Positions 16,001-23,403 of a stretch of DNA of 64,000 bases are shown here, piece after piece. Source of the DNA: Acidobacteriota bacterium (lineage in GTDB: Bacteria; Actinomycetota; AC-67); the NCBI GenBank assembly GCA_016208485.1, contig JACQXY010000060.1:44261-108260 (forward strand), in the 5' to 3' direction. The notes under the pieces were generated by a model. The model made no database searches. It had not been told where the DNA came from and saw only the letters and a program-made list of their open reading frames with translations. Positions within the stretch are counted from its first letter, which is position 1; the number at the start of each line of letters is the position of its first letter. Both the position numbers and the translations under genes were made by a program.

Positions 16001-18289
16001 GATCGTGGTGTCGTACTGCATGCCGGGGTCGGCGCACTCCCAGGCGGCCTGCGCGATCTGGCGCATCAGATCGCGCGCGCGCACGACCTTCAGCACGTCC
16101 CCCGTCGTCACCGCGCGCAGCCCCCAGTCGCGATCCTCGACGTAGGCCATCATGAAGTCGTCGGTGACCCGCACCGAGTTGTTCGCGTTCTGGTACTGGA
16201 TCGAGTGGGAGTCCCGCCCGTCGAGGTCCATGTCGAACCCGCCGTCGCGCAGCACGCGCGCCTTCCGCTCCTCGATGGCCTTGCACCAGACGAAGTCCTC
16301 GACGTCCGGGTGGTCGACGTTCAGGATCACCATCTTTGCCGCGCGCCTCGTGTTCGAGGCGTACAGGCCATTTGCGCAGAGCACGTGGGCCTCTGCAACC
16401 TCGATGTCGTAGGTATCGTCGACCTCGGTGGGCTCGACCGATTCCAGCGTGACTTGAACACAGCGCCCCAGGGTCGCGGCGTACTCCGAAACCTCAGGGT
16501 CGGGGTGGCTCGCGACGCGCGCCAGTGCCCCGTACCCCGTCGTCTCGTTCATGCCCACCGTGCGCTCTATGAGCCTCTTGCCACCACGGCGTCGCGCCCG
16601 GGAAGCAAGCTCGCCGTAAAGCGTCGGTCGGTAGCCCCACCCCTTGTCGGCTCCATCGGAAGCCACGTAGTTCCTCGCCGCCTTTGCCGAGTGCGGACGA
16701 ATGCGCGTCACAAGGCGATCCACGAACGTGAAGCCCGCAACAGACAGACGGTACAGCGGGCGCCATGTCCCCTGCCGGGACCGGCTCAGCTTGAGCTTGG
16801 ATGGGATCCCCAGGCTGAGGAGCAACCGCTGGAGGTCGACGAGGAATGCCCGATCCACGGACGACACACACCATCCACCCCGTGGCTGGTAACACCCATC
16901 CGCGTCGATGACCCCCGCGACGAACGCCGCCCGCACTGCCGGCTCGGCCCGGAACAGCGCTTGGGGGAAGCCAAGGCAGTCGGATTTGCCCTTCGCGATG
17001 TCGTTGGCGACGAGGAACTCGACCAGGCGTTTCCGCGTGTAGCCGAGAACCTCGAAGCCGCGATAGCTCCCGAGGGTCAGCGGCTCCTCCCCGAACAGCT
17101 GCAGGCAGTACTTCCGGAAGCGATCGGCCGCCTCGTATCCCGCCTCGTCCTTCGCGAAGGGGATCCGCACTTGGTAGGGGGACCTGCGTCGCACGTAGCC
17201 GTCCCCCCAGAGCAGGCCGAGGACGTACGCGAACTCCTCACTCAGTTCGGAAGGGAAGGTCATCTCCTCGATGGTCGTCGCGTGCGGCGGGTCGTCCACC
17301 TCGGGCACCTGCAGGCGCACCTCCGTCCCAGTGTCGCTGGGCTCCAGCAGCACGTACAGCGCGTCACCCGGCGCGAACAGCTCGATGGCCTTGGTGTCGA
17401 AGACCCCCAGCTCAGGATCCCAGAAGGCGAACCTGTGCCCCTGCGTGACCTCGACCTCGTACCCCTCCTTCGTACGCACTCGGTAGCACAGCTTCCTTCC
17501 GTTCGGCATGAAGTCCTTCACCGGCATGGGACCCAGATGAGTAAGGACGAGATCTCCCACACGGAGAGCCTCGATGGCTCGCCACCCCCCCGGCGTGGCC
17601 ACCAGGGTCCCTCGCCGGAAGCACTTCCCGCCCGACTTGATCGTGCCGGCGCTCGAGTCGGCGCCGCGCATGAACGACACCGGCCCGCTCGCCTCGCCGC
17701 CGGAGGCGAGCTTCTCCTTCGACGAGCGGATCGTGGACAGGTTGATCCCCGATCCGCTCCCGCCCTTGAAGATGGTCCCTTCCTCGACGTACCAGTTGAG
17801 GATCGACGGCATCCGGTCCTCGACCGCCAGGATGAAGCATGCGCTGCACTGTGGGCGAGGCTCGACCCCGACGTTGAACCAGACCGGCGAGTTGAAGGAT
17901 GCCTTCTGCGTGACCAGCACATGCTTCAGCTCATGGGTGAATGCGTCGCGATCCTCCTCGGTCGCGAAGTACCCGTCCTTCCATCCCCATCCGCTCACCG
18001 CATCGGCGACCCGGTCGATGAGCTGCCGCACCGACCGCTCCCGCTGCGGCGTGCCAAGCGGTCCCCGGAAGTACTTCTGCGCGACGATGTTGGTCGCGTT
18101 CTGGGACCAGGAGCTCGGGAACTCCACCCCACGCTGCTCGAACGCGTTCCCCCCCTGCTTGTAGTTCGGGATCACCGCGTCGCGGATCTCCCACTCCACC
18201 TCGTCGTAAGGGTTAGCGTCCGCGCGCGTGAAGAACCGCTTGATCGACAGCCCGGACTTGCCCTTCATCGACCGCTCGGTCGTGCTCAT
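13091..18289 (-). CDS. nrdJ: Class II (B12-dependent) ribonucleotide reductase precursor with two inteins
   Basis: 1,732-residue precursor; removing two inteins (424 and 401 residues) leaves about 907 residues, near the size of actinobacterial NrdJ. Extein landmarks: [19 protein letters not shown], the join GGK/TRRAAKM, the join NASNP/[8 protein letters not shown], the thiyl-radical cysteine segment [33 protein letters not shown], and a C-terminal cysteine-rich tail ([16 protein letters not shown], ending STSGCS) for thioredoxin-type re-reduction. It converts ribonucleotides to deoxyribonucleotides with adenosylcobalamin. I chose ATG 18289, which follows a GGAGGGAGCAGGGG purine run, over an ATG 24 nt upstream. 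It lies downstream of nrdR (66 bp). Confidence 0.96.
   Translation of the reverse strand: [1732 protein letters not shown]
14747..15949 (-). mobile_element. Intein 2 of nrdJ with LAGLIDADG homing endonuclease
   Basis: 401-residue in-frame insertion between NASNP and CSEYM. It starts Cys ([13 protein letters not shown]) and has splicing block B CTPGH (TxxH). Two LAGLIDADG motifs (FIGWLVGDG and LRGLFDADG) mark a dodecapeptide homing endonuclease. It ends [11 protein letters not shown] followed by extein Cys. The residue before the terminal Asn is Arg rather than the usual His. Boundaries are set by the restored RNR motif. Confidence 0.93.
16352..17623 (-). mobile_element. Intein 1 of nrdJ with LAGLIDADG homing endonuclease
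   Basis: 424-residue in-frame insertion between GGK and TRRAAKM. It starts Cys ([13 protein letters not shown]), has block B TQGH, two LAGLIDADG motifs (LGLLWGDGY and AGVIDADG), block F [12 protein letters not shown], and ends GLYASN before extein Thr. The penultimate residue is Ser, not His. The two inteins are different sequences at two conserved RNR sites. Confidence 0.93.
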
Positions 18290-18355
18290 CGCCCCTGCTC
18301 CCTCCCCATGCATCCGCCGTCTCCCCCGAAGCCCCCCGCGCTCCGGCTCCCCTCG

Positions 18356-18844
18356 TCAATCCCCCCCACCGCGCGCGCCCGTCTTCGGGGGGGTCTTCTT
18401 CCGCAGAAGCTGCCCGATCTCACGCTCGAAGTCGCTCGCCTCCTGGAACTCCCGGTACACGGAGGCAAACCGCACGTACGCGACCTCATCCAGCTCCCGC
18501 AGCCGGTCGAGCGCGGCGATTCCAATGTCCTCGCTGGATACCTCCAGACCTTCCGCCCGCAAGACCTCCTCGATCTCCCCGGCCACTCTCTCGATGTCGG
18601 CCTCGGTCACCGGTCGGTTCTTGCACGCCTTCCGGATGCCGGCTGCCACCTTTCCCGGGTCGAACGCCTCGAACTCCCCGGAGCGCTTCCGCACTCGCAG
18701 GCCCATCGCCTCCGGTCGCTCGAACGTTGTGAAGCGCCTCCCGCAGCCGAGGCACTCCCTCCGCCGGCGGATGGCATCGCCGTCGCCGGCGAGCCGGGAG
18801 TCCACGACCTTGTCTTCCAGGCTCTTACAGAACGGACAGCGCAT
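18356..18844 (-). CDS. nrdR: Transcriptional repressor NrdR
   Basis: 162 residues: an N-terminal zinc ribbon (CPFC at 3-6 and CLGCGRRF around 31-38) and an ATP-cone domain (RKRSGEFEAFDPGKV onward). NrdR senses ATP/dATP and represses ribonucleotide reductase genes. It begins MRCPFC as in all family members. The tail TPPKTGARGGGD is low complexity. It is the first gene of the nrdR-nrdJ unit and has its own NrdR boxes just upstream, indicating autoregulation. Confidence 0.97.
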   Translation of the reverse strand: MRCPFCKSLEDKVVDSRLAGDGDAIRRRRECLGCGRRFTTFERPEAMGLRVRKRSGEFEAFDPGKVAAGIRKACKNRPVTEADIERVAGEIEEVLRAEGLEVSSEDIGIAALDRLRELDEVAYVRFASVYREFQEASDFEREIGQLLRKKTPPKTGARGGGD

Positions 18845-18890
18845 CCGCGCCTCTTCTCACGCAGTCGAGAAGCCCTACTCCCCGCAAGTA

Positions 18891-18937
18891 CCACAACATC
18901 TTGTGTTGCTCTGAACCTAGCACACAAGATGGACGGG
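18891..18937 (-). promoter_or_regulatory. nrdR: Paired NrdR boxes upstream of nrdR-nrdJ
   Basis: Box 1 (18891-18906, CCACAACATCTTGTGT) matches 13 of 16 positions of the ACACAATATATTGTGT-type consensus and is palindromic. Box 2 begins 31 bp further (18922-18937, ACACAAGATGG...) and keeps the left half only. The 31-bp offset (three helical turns) is the known arrangement for NrdR operators. Confidence 0.75.
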
Positions 18938-18961
18938 ATCAAGGATGGGAGGAGGCGAGTT

Positions 18962-19219
18962 CTATGGAGCCGGGAGATTCAGCCGCTGACCTGGGAAGAT
19001 GGACGCCGAGCGCAGCCGGTTGACCCGCATTATGGCATCCACGACCGCCCGGGGGTCCTGAGCCGGGCGCCAGCCTCGGGCGATCCCCCAGAGGGTCTCC
19101 CCCGCTTCCACGACGTGCACCGCTCGTGGCGCGGGCACGACGCTCGACACCCAGAGGGACCTCGCAGCCGGAGCGAGGAGGGCCCCCACGACGCATGTCC
19201 CGATGACCAGTCTTCTCAT
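18962..19219 (-). CDS. Small LysM-domain membrane protein next to lexA (SOS cell-division inhibitor candidate)
   Basis: 85 residues: an N-terminal hydrophobic helix (MRRLVIGTCVVGALLAP) and one LysM domain (about 33-84, containing AGETLWGIARGW and FPGQRLNLP). The position and architecture, divergent from lexA and under LexA boxes, match YneA of Bacillus and the LysM protein beside lexA in mycobacteria, which delay division after DNA damage. I chose ATG 19219; the GTG at 19228 falls inside a LexA box and is less likely. The function is by synteny and domain, not by close sequence match. Confidence 0.82.
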   Translation of the reverse strand: MRRLVIGTCVVGALLAPAARSLWVSSVVPAPRAVHVVEAGETLWGIARGWRPAQDPRAVVDAIMRVNRLRSASIFPGQRLNLPAP

Positions 19220-19221
19220 AA

Positions 19222-19282
19222 CGAACACCCGTTCGAATCCTACCGTACACCTGTTCGTCCGTCAAGGCCGAACAGGTGTTTG
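19222..19282. promoter_or_regulatory. Three LexA boxes between the LysM gene and lexA, with the LysM-gene promoter
   Basis: CGAAC-N4-GTTYG boxes lie at 19222-19235 (CGAACACCCGTTCG), 19244-19257 (one mismatch) and 19269-19282 (CGAACAGGTGTTTG). On the minus strand TTGACG (19265-19260) and TAGGAT (19242-19237) are spaced 17 bp, and the middle box fills the spacer, so bound LexA would block polymerase. The third box lies upstream of lexA for autoregulation. Confidence 0.88.
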
Positions 19283-19340
19283 ATTCCGAGCGCGCGCGAT
19301 GCTACCGTCCCCTGCGACAGTCCGGGCGAAGGGAGGACAC

Positions 19341-19967
19341 GTGACCAGGACCGAGCGAACGGACCTGACGGCTCGCCAGCGGGCGATCCTCGAGTTCATC
19401 GAGCGTACACGCGACGAGCGCGGCTATCCCCCCTCGGTCCGCGAGATCGGCGAAGCCGTCGGCCTCCGGTCGCCGTCGAGCGTGCACTCGCAGCTCGCGA
19501 CCCTCCAGGCGCGCGGCCACCTTCGCAAGGACCCGACTCGTCCGCGCGCCATCCGGCTCACACCGGAGTCGCCCGAGGAGCCGCGCCGCCCCTTCCGCAA
19601 CGTGCCGCTGCTCGGCCGGATCGCCGCCGGGCAGCCGATCCTCGCGCAGGAGGATCTCGAGGACGTCTTGCCGATCGCCGAGGACCTCGTCGGGTCGGGC
19701 ACCCTCTTCGCCCTCCGGGTCAAGGGCGATTCGATGATCGGCGCCGGCATCTTCGACGGGGATCTCGTCGTCATCCGCGAGCAGCCCGCCGCTGAGAACG
19801 GCGACATAGTGGCCGCGCTCGTCGAGGGCGAGGAGGCCACCGTGAAGCGGCTCCATCGCCGGGGGACCCGGGTGCTGCTCGAGCCCGCGAATCCCGCGTA
19901 CGAGCCGATCGAGAGTCCCGACGTCCGCGTCCTCGGGAAAGTCGTCTCGGTCCTGCGACGGATGTAG
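19341..19967 (+). CDS. lexA: SOS repressor LexA
   Basis: 208 residues. A winged-helix DNA-binding domain (LTARQRAILEFIE, PPSVREIGEAVGL) is followed by the S24 self-cleavage domain: cleavage site Ala96-Gly97, catalytic Ser131 in KGDSM and Lys169 in ATVKRL. GTG 19341 follows GGGAGG and gives the usual N-terminus; an ATG at 19299 lies outside the expected reading length. Converges on hflX with 54 bp between stops. Expected targets in this window are itself, the LysM gene and recA-recX. Confidence 0.97.
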   Translation: MTRTERTDLTARQRAILEFIERTRDERGYPPSVREIGEAVGLRSPSSVHSQLATLQARGHLRKDPTRPRAIRLTPESPEEPRRPFRNVPLLGRIAAGQPILAQEDLEDVLPIAEDLVGSGTLFALRVKGDSMIGAGIFDGDLVVIREQPAAENGDIVAALVEGEEATVKRLHRRGTRVLLEPANPAYEPIESPDVRVLGKVVSVLRRM

Positions 19968-20021
19968 CGCGCGCGGAGGGGGCGGCACTCGGGCCGAATC
20001 CTCCCGCCGAGGCCCCGACGC

Positions 20022-21383
20022 TCATGACTCCTCCGCCGGCCCTGCCACGAGGAACGCGGCGAGGCGCGCGAGCTGGTCTTCCCGGAGACGCGCAAGGACC
20101 CGCACCCCGCCGGTGACGTACTCCTCCGACAGCACGGCGCCCGCCGCGTGCAGCGAGGCCACCACGTCCCCCCGCGCGTACGGGACCAGGAGCCCCGCCT
20201 CCACCTCCGGCCGGGGAATGCGCCCGGCCATCTCCTCGACCAGCCGGTCCACTCCCTCCCCGGTGAGCCCCGAGACCACCGATCCGCCCGGGAACAACCG
20301 GCGCAGCCGCGCGCGGCCCGCCGCGTCCGCGAGATCCGCCTTGTTCACGGCCACGATCTCGCCGATCTCGGCCGCCCCGATCTCGCCGAGGACCTCCCGC
20401 ACCGCCGCTGCCTGGAGGTCGGGTTCCTCCGCCGAGCCGTCCACCACGTGCAGGATCAGGTCGGCTCGCACCACCTCTTCGAGCGTGGACTTGAACGCCT
20501 CAACCAGCGTGTGGGGAAGCTTGCGCACGAACCCCACGGTGTCGGTGACGACGCACGCGCGGCCGTCCGGCAGCTCCAACCGCCGGGTCGTCGGGTCGAG
20601 GGTGGAGAACAACCGGTCCTCGACCTCTACCCCGGCGCCCGTGAGCCGGTTGAGAAGGGTCGACTTCCCCGCGTTCGTATAGCCGACGAGCGCGACCGAG
20701 GGCACGCGGCTCCGCACTCGAGCCCGCCGCTTCGCGCCGCGCGTTCTCTCGAGGTCCTTGATCTCGATGCGGAGCTTCGCGATCCTCTTGCGGATCCGGC
20801 GCCGGTCGACCTCGATCTTCGTCTCCCCGGGACCGCGAGTCCCGATCCCGCCCCCGAGGCGCGACAGCGACTCGCCCCACCCGCGCAACCTCGGCAGCAG
20901 GTAGGCGAGCTGCGCCAGCTCCACCTGGCGCTTCCCTTCCGCGGAGTGCGCGTGCTGCGCGAAGATGTCGAGGATGAGGGCCGTGCGGTCGATCACCTTG
21001 CACCCGCAGATCTCCTCGAGGTTGCGGAGCTGGGCCGGCGAAAGCTCCTCGTCCACGACGACGGTGTCGGCGTCGCATGCCTTCACCGCCCCGCGCACCT
21101 CCTCGGCCTTCCCTCGGCCGAGGAACGTTGCGGGGTCGGGCTTCTCCCGCCGCTGCACGAGCGTGGCCGCGACCGCCGCCCCGGCGGTCCCGGCGAGCCG
21201 CCCGAGCTCGGCAACCGACTCCTCGGCGGTGACCTCCCCCGATCCCACGGCAAGGCCGACCAGCACTACTCGCTCCAGCCGTAGGGCTTGCAACTCCGGA
21301 GGAAGCTCGGTGACGCGCCGCCCCGGGGCGCGCGGGGCGTCGGGGCGCCTCGGCTCCCGTCCCCCTCCGCGCGCGCGCCTCAC
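20022..21383 (-). CDS. hflX: GTPase HflX
   Basis: 453-residue ribosome-associated GTPase. The N-terminal HflX domain (FLGRGKAEEV, VVDEELSPAQLRNLEE, DRTALILDIFAQHA) is followed by the glycine-rich linker GGGIGTRGPGETKIE and a G domain with GYTNAGKST, DTVGF and NKAD. HflX splits stalled or hibernating ribosomes after stress. GTG 21383 overlaps the aminotransferase stop by 4 bp (GTGA), supporting that start; GTG 21314 is an alternative. Last gene of the miaB-miaA-dapF-dapL-hflX run. Confidence 0.95.
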   Translation of the reverse strand: MRRARGGGREPRRPDAPRAPGRRVTELPPELQALRLERVVLVGLAVGSGEVTAEESVAELGRLAGTAGAAVAATLVQRREKPDPATFLGRGKAEEVRGAVKACDADTVVVDEELSPAQLRNLEEICGCKVIDRTALILDIFAQHAHSAEGKRQVELAQLAYLLPRLRGWGESLSRLGGGIGTRGPGETKIEVDRRRIRKRIAKLRIEIKDLERTRGAKRRARVRSRVPSVALVGYTNAGKSTLLNRLTGAGVEVEDRLFSTLDPTTRRLELPDGRACVVTDTVGFVRKLPHTLVEAFKSTLEEVVRADLILHVVDGSAEEPDLQAAAVREVLGEIGAAEIGEIVAVNKADLADAAGRARLRRLFPGGSVVSGLTGEGVDRLVEEMAGRIPRPEVEAGLLVPYARGDVVASLHAAGAVLSEEYVTGGVRVLARLREDQLARLAAFLVAGPAEES

Positions 21384-22537
21384 GCCCCGAGCGCCGTCCT
21401 GATGCGCCCCAGAGCCTCTTCCAGGCGCGCGCCCGGCACCGTGAGAGAGACCCGCACGTAGCCCTCGCCCGCCTCTCCGTACCCCCGGCCGGGGGGCACC
21501 ACAACGCCGGCCTTGTCGAGCAGCAGGGTGGCGAACGAGGCCGAGTCGTGACCCCGTGGCACGGGGAGCCAGACGTACACCGACCCCCGGGGCGCCTGGA
21601 GCGACCACCCCAGCTCGTTGAACGTCTTCACCACGGCGTCCCGCCGGCGCCGGTAGACATCCCGCAGGCCGTCGAGGAACTCCTGCGGCCCGTCGAGCGC
21701 CGCGATCCCGGCCCGCTGAACCGCGTTGAAGATCCCTGAGTCGAGGTTCGTCTTCACCCGCCCGAGCGCCTCGATCGCGCGCGGGCTGCCCACGACGAAG
21801 CCGCACCGCCAGCCGGTCATGTTGAAGGTCTTCGACAGGGAGTGGAACTCGACCGCCACGTCCTTCGCGCCCTCGATCTCGAGCACGCTCGGCGCGACGA
21901 ACCCGTCGAACGTGATCTCGGAGTAGGCGTTGTCGTACGCGAGCAGCAGATCGTTCGCCCGCGCGAAATCGACCGCCCGGCTCAGATCCGCGAGCCCGGC
22001 GACCGCCGCGGTCGGGTTCGACGGGTAGTTGAGCCACGCGATCTTCGCCCGCGCCGGCACCGCGACGGACTCCCAGTCGGGCAGGAATCCCCGCTCCTCC
22101 GAGAGCGCGAAGGGCACCGCCTCTCCTCCGGCGAGACGGGTCCCGATATCGTAGACGGGGTACGCCGGGTCGGGAACGAGCACTCGGTCCCCCGGGTCGA
22201 CGAACGCGAGGGGGAGGTGGGCGATGCCCTCCTTCGACCCGATCAACGGCAGCACCTCGGTGTCCGGATCGAGACTCACGCCGAAGCGGCGCCGGTACCA
22301 CCCGGCGATCGCGCGCCGCAGCTCCGCCAGGCCGAAGTAGGAGGGATACCGGTGCGTGGAGGGATCCTCTGCGGCATCCCGCAAGGCGGCGACCACGTGA
22401 GCGGGGGTCGGGGTGTCGGGATCCCCGACGCCCAGGCTGATCACGTCCACGCCGGTCGCTCGCACCTCCGCGATCCTGCGATCGATCTCCGCGAACAGGT
22501 ACGGCGGCAGGGTCTCGATGCGGCGCGCAAGCTTCAC
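21380..22537 (-). CDS. dapL: PLP-dependent aminotransferase, probable LL-diaminopimelate aminotransferase (DapL-type)
   Basis: 385-residue class I/II aminotransferase. Landmarks are SLGVGDPDTPTP at the N-terminus, YPSNPTAA, the lysine Schiff-base segment SLSKTFNMTGWRCGF, and a C-terminal arginine in YVRVSLT. The wording resembles DapL-type enzymes, which make LL-diaminopimelate directly from tetrahydrodipicolinate. The position directly after dapF supports this, and dapA and dapB are also in the window. The GTG at 22537 is set by an excellent GGAGGTGA 5 nt upstream that overlaps the dapF stop. A broader-specificity aminotransferase is the alternative. Confidence 0.8.
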   Translation of the reverse strand: MKLARRIETLPPYLFAEIDRRIAEVRATGVDVISLGVGDPDTPTPAHVVAALRDAAEDPSTHRYPSYFGLAELRRAIAGWYRRRFGVSLDPDTEVLPLIGSKEGIAHLPLAFVDPGDRVLVPDPAYPVYDIGTRLAGGEAVPFALSEERGFLPDWESVAVPARAKIAWLNYPSNPTAAVAGLADLSRAVDFARANDLLLAYDNAYSEITFDGFVAPSVLEIEGAKDVAVEFHSLSKTFNMTGWRCGFVVGSPRAIEALGRVKTNLDSGIFNAVQRAGIAALDGPQEFLDGLRDVYRRRRDAVVKTFNELGWSLQAPRGSVYVWLPVPRGHDSASFATLLLDKAGVVVPPGRGYGEAGEGYVRVSLTVPGARLEEALGRIRTALGA

Positions 22538-22542
22538 GGACG

Positions 22543-23403
22543 TCACCTCCCCGGCGGCGCCTCGGGCGCTCGGTCGATCGGGATCTCGCCGGTGAAGACC
22601 TCCTCCACCGGTCCGGTCATCAGCACCTCTCCCGCGGAAGTCCAGTCGATCTCGAGCGTCCCTCCCGGCAGGCGCACCGACGCGCGCCGGGCCGTGAGCC
22701 CGCGCAGCGCCCCGGCGACCACCACCGCGCACGCGCCGGTGCCGCAAGCGAGGGTCTCGCCGCACCCTCGCTCCCACACGCGCGCCCGGACCAGCCCGGG
22801 GGAGAGCACCTCGGCGAACTCGGCGTTCACGCGCGCGGGGAACTTCTCCAGCCCCTCAACCGCGGGACCGAGCGTCCCGACCTCCACCGCGTCCAGGTCG
22901 TCGACGAAGATCACGCAGTGCGGGTTCCCCATCGACACGCACGCAGCGTCGAGGCGCACGCCCTCCACATCGATCGGCTCGTGGAGCGGATCGCCCGCCG
23001 ACCGGACCGGGATCCGCTCCGCATCCAGGACCGGCGCACCCATGTTCACCCGTGCCCGGTCCACGAGTCCCCCGGAGTCCCGGAACACCGTCACATCACG
23101 GATCCCGGCGCGCGTGGCGACCTTCATCGCATCCCCCTCGTGCAGGCCGCGGTCGCCGACGTACTTCGCGAGACACCGGATCCCGTTCCCGCACATCTCG
23201 GCCTGCGCGCCGTCGGCGTTGTAGTAGTCCATGAAGAAGTGCGCGTCCGGAGCCGGGGCGATCCGGATCAGTCCGTCGGCGCCGATCCCGGTGTGCCGGT
23301 CGCAGAGCGCCGCCACGACCCCGGCGCTCGGTGCCAGCCGGTCGCCCAGGTCCTCGATCAGCACAAAGTCGTTGCCGGCCCCGTGGGACTTCACGAACCG
23401 CAC
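22543..23403 (-). CDS. dapF: Diaminopimelate epimerase
   Basis: 286 residues. DapF converts LL- to meso-diaminopimelate for lysine and peptidoglycan. Both catalytic cysteines are visible (EMCGNGIRC and LACGTGACA), plus HGAGNDFV at the N-terminus, GIGADGLI, and SMGNPHCV. The GTG start lies 8 nt after GGAGG and overlaps the end of miaA by 13 bp. Confidence 0.97.
   Translation of the reverse strand: MRFVKSHGAGNDFVLIEDLGDRLAPSAGVVAALCDRHTGIGADGLIRIAPAPDAHFFMDYYNADGAQAEMCGNGIRCLAKYVGDRGLHEGDAMKVATRAGIRDVTVFRDSGGLVDRARVNMGAPVLDAERIPVRSAGDPLHEPIDVEGVRLDAACVSMGNPHCVIFVDDLDAVEVGTLGPAVEGLEKFPARVNAEFAEVLSPGLVRARVWERGCGETLACGTGACAVVVAGALRGLTARRASVRLPGGTLEIDWTSAGEVLMTGPVEEVFTGEIPIDRAPEAPPGR

Noticed and set aside
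13022..19795. A very long open frame on the plus strand (over 2,200 codons) opposite nrdJ and nrdR.
   Set aside because: It is the mirror of the high-GC third-position bias of nrdJ. The sequence is Arg/His/Pro/Val-rich with no recognisable domain, while the minus strand encodes a complete RNR and NrdR.
19968..20021. Bidirectional terminator between lexA and hflX.
   Set aside because: The 54-bp gap has G/C runs but no clear stem with a U-tract.
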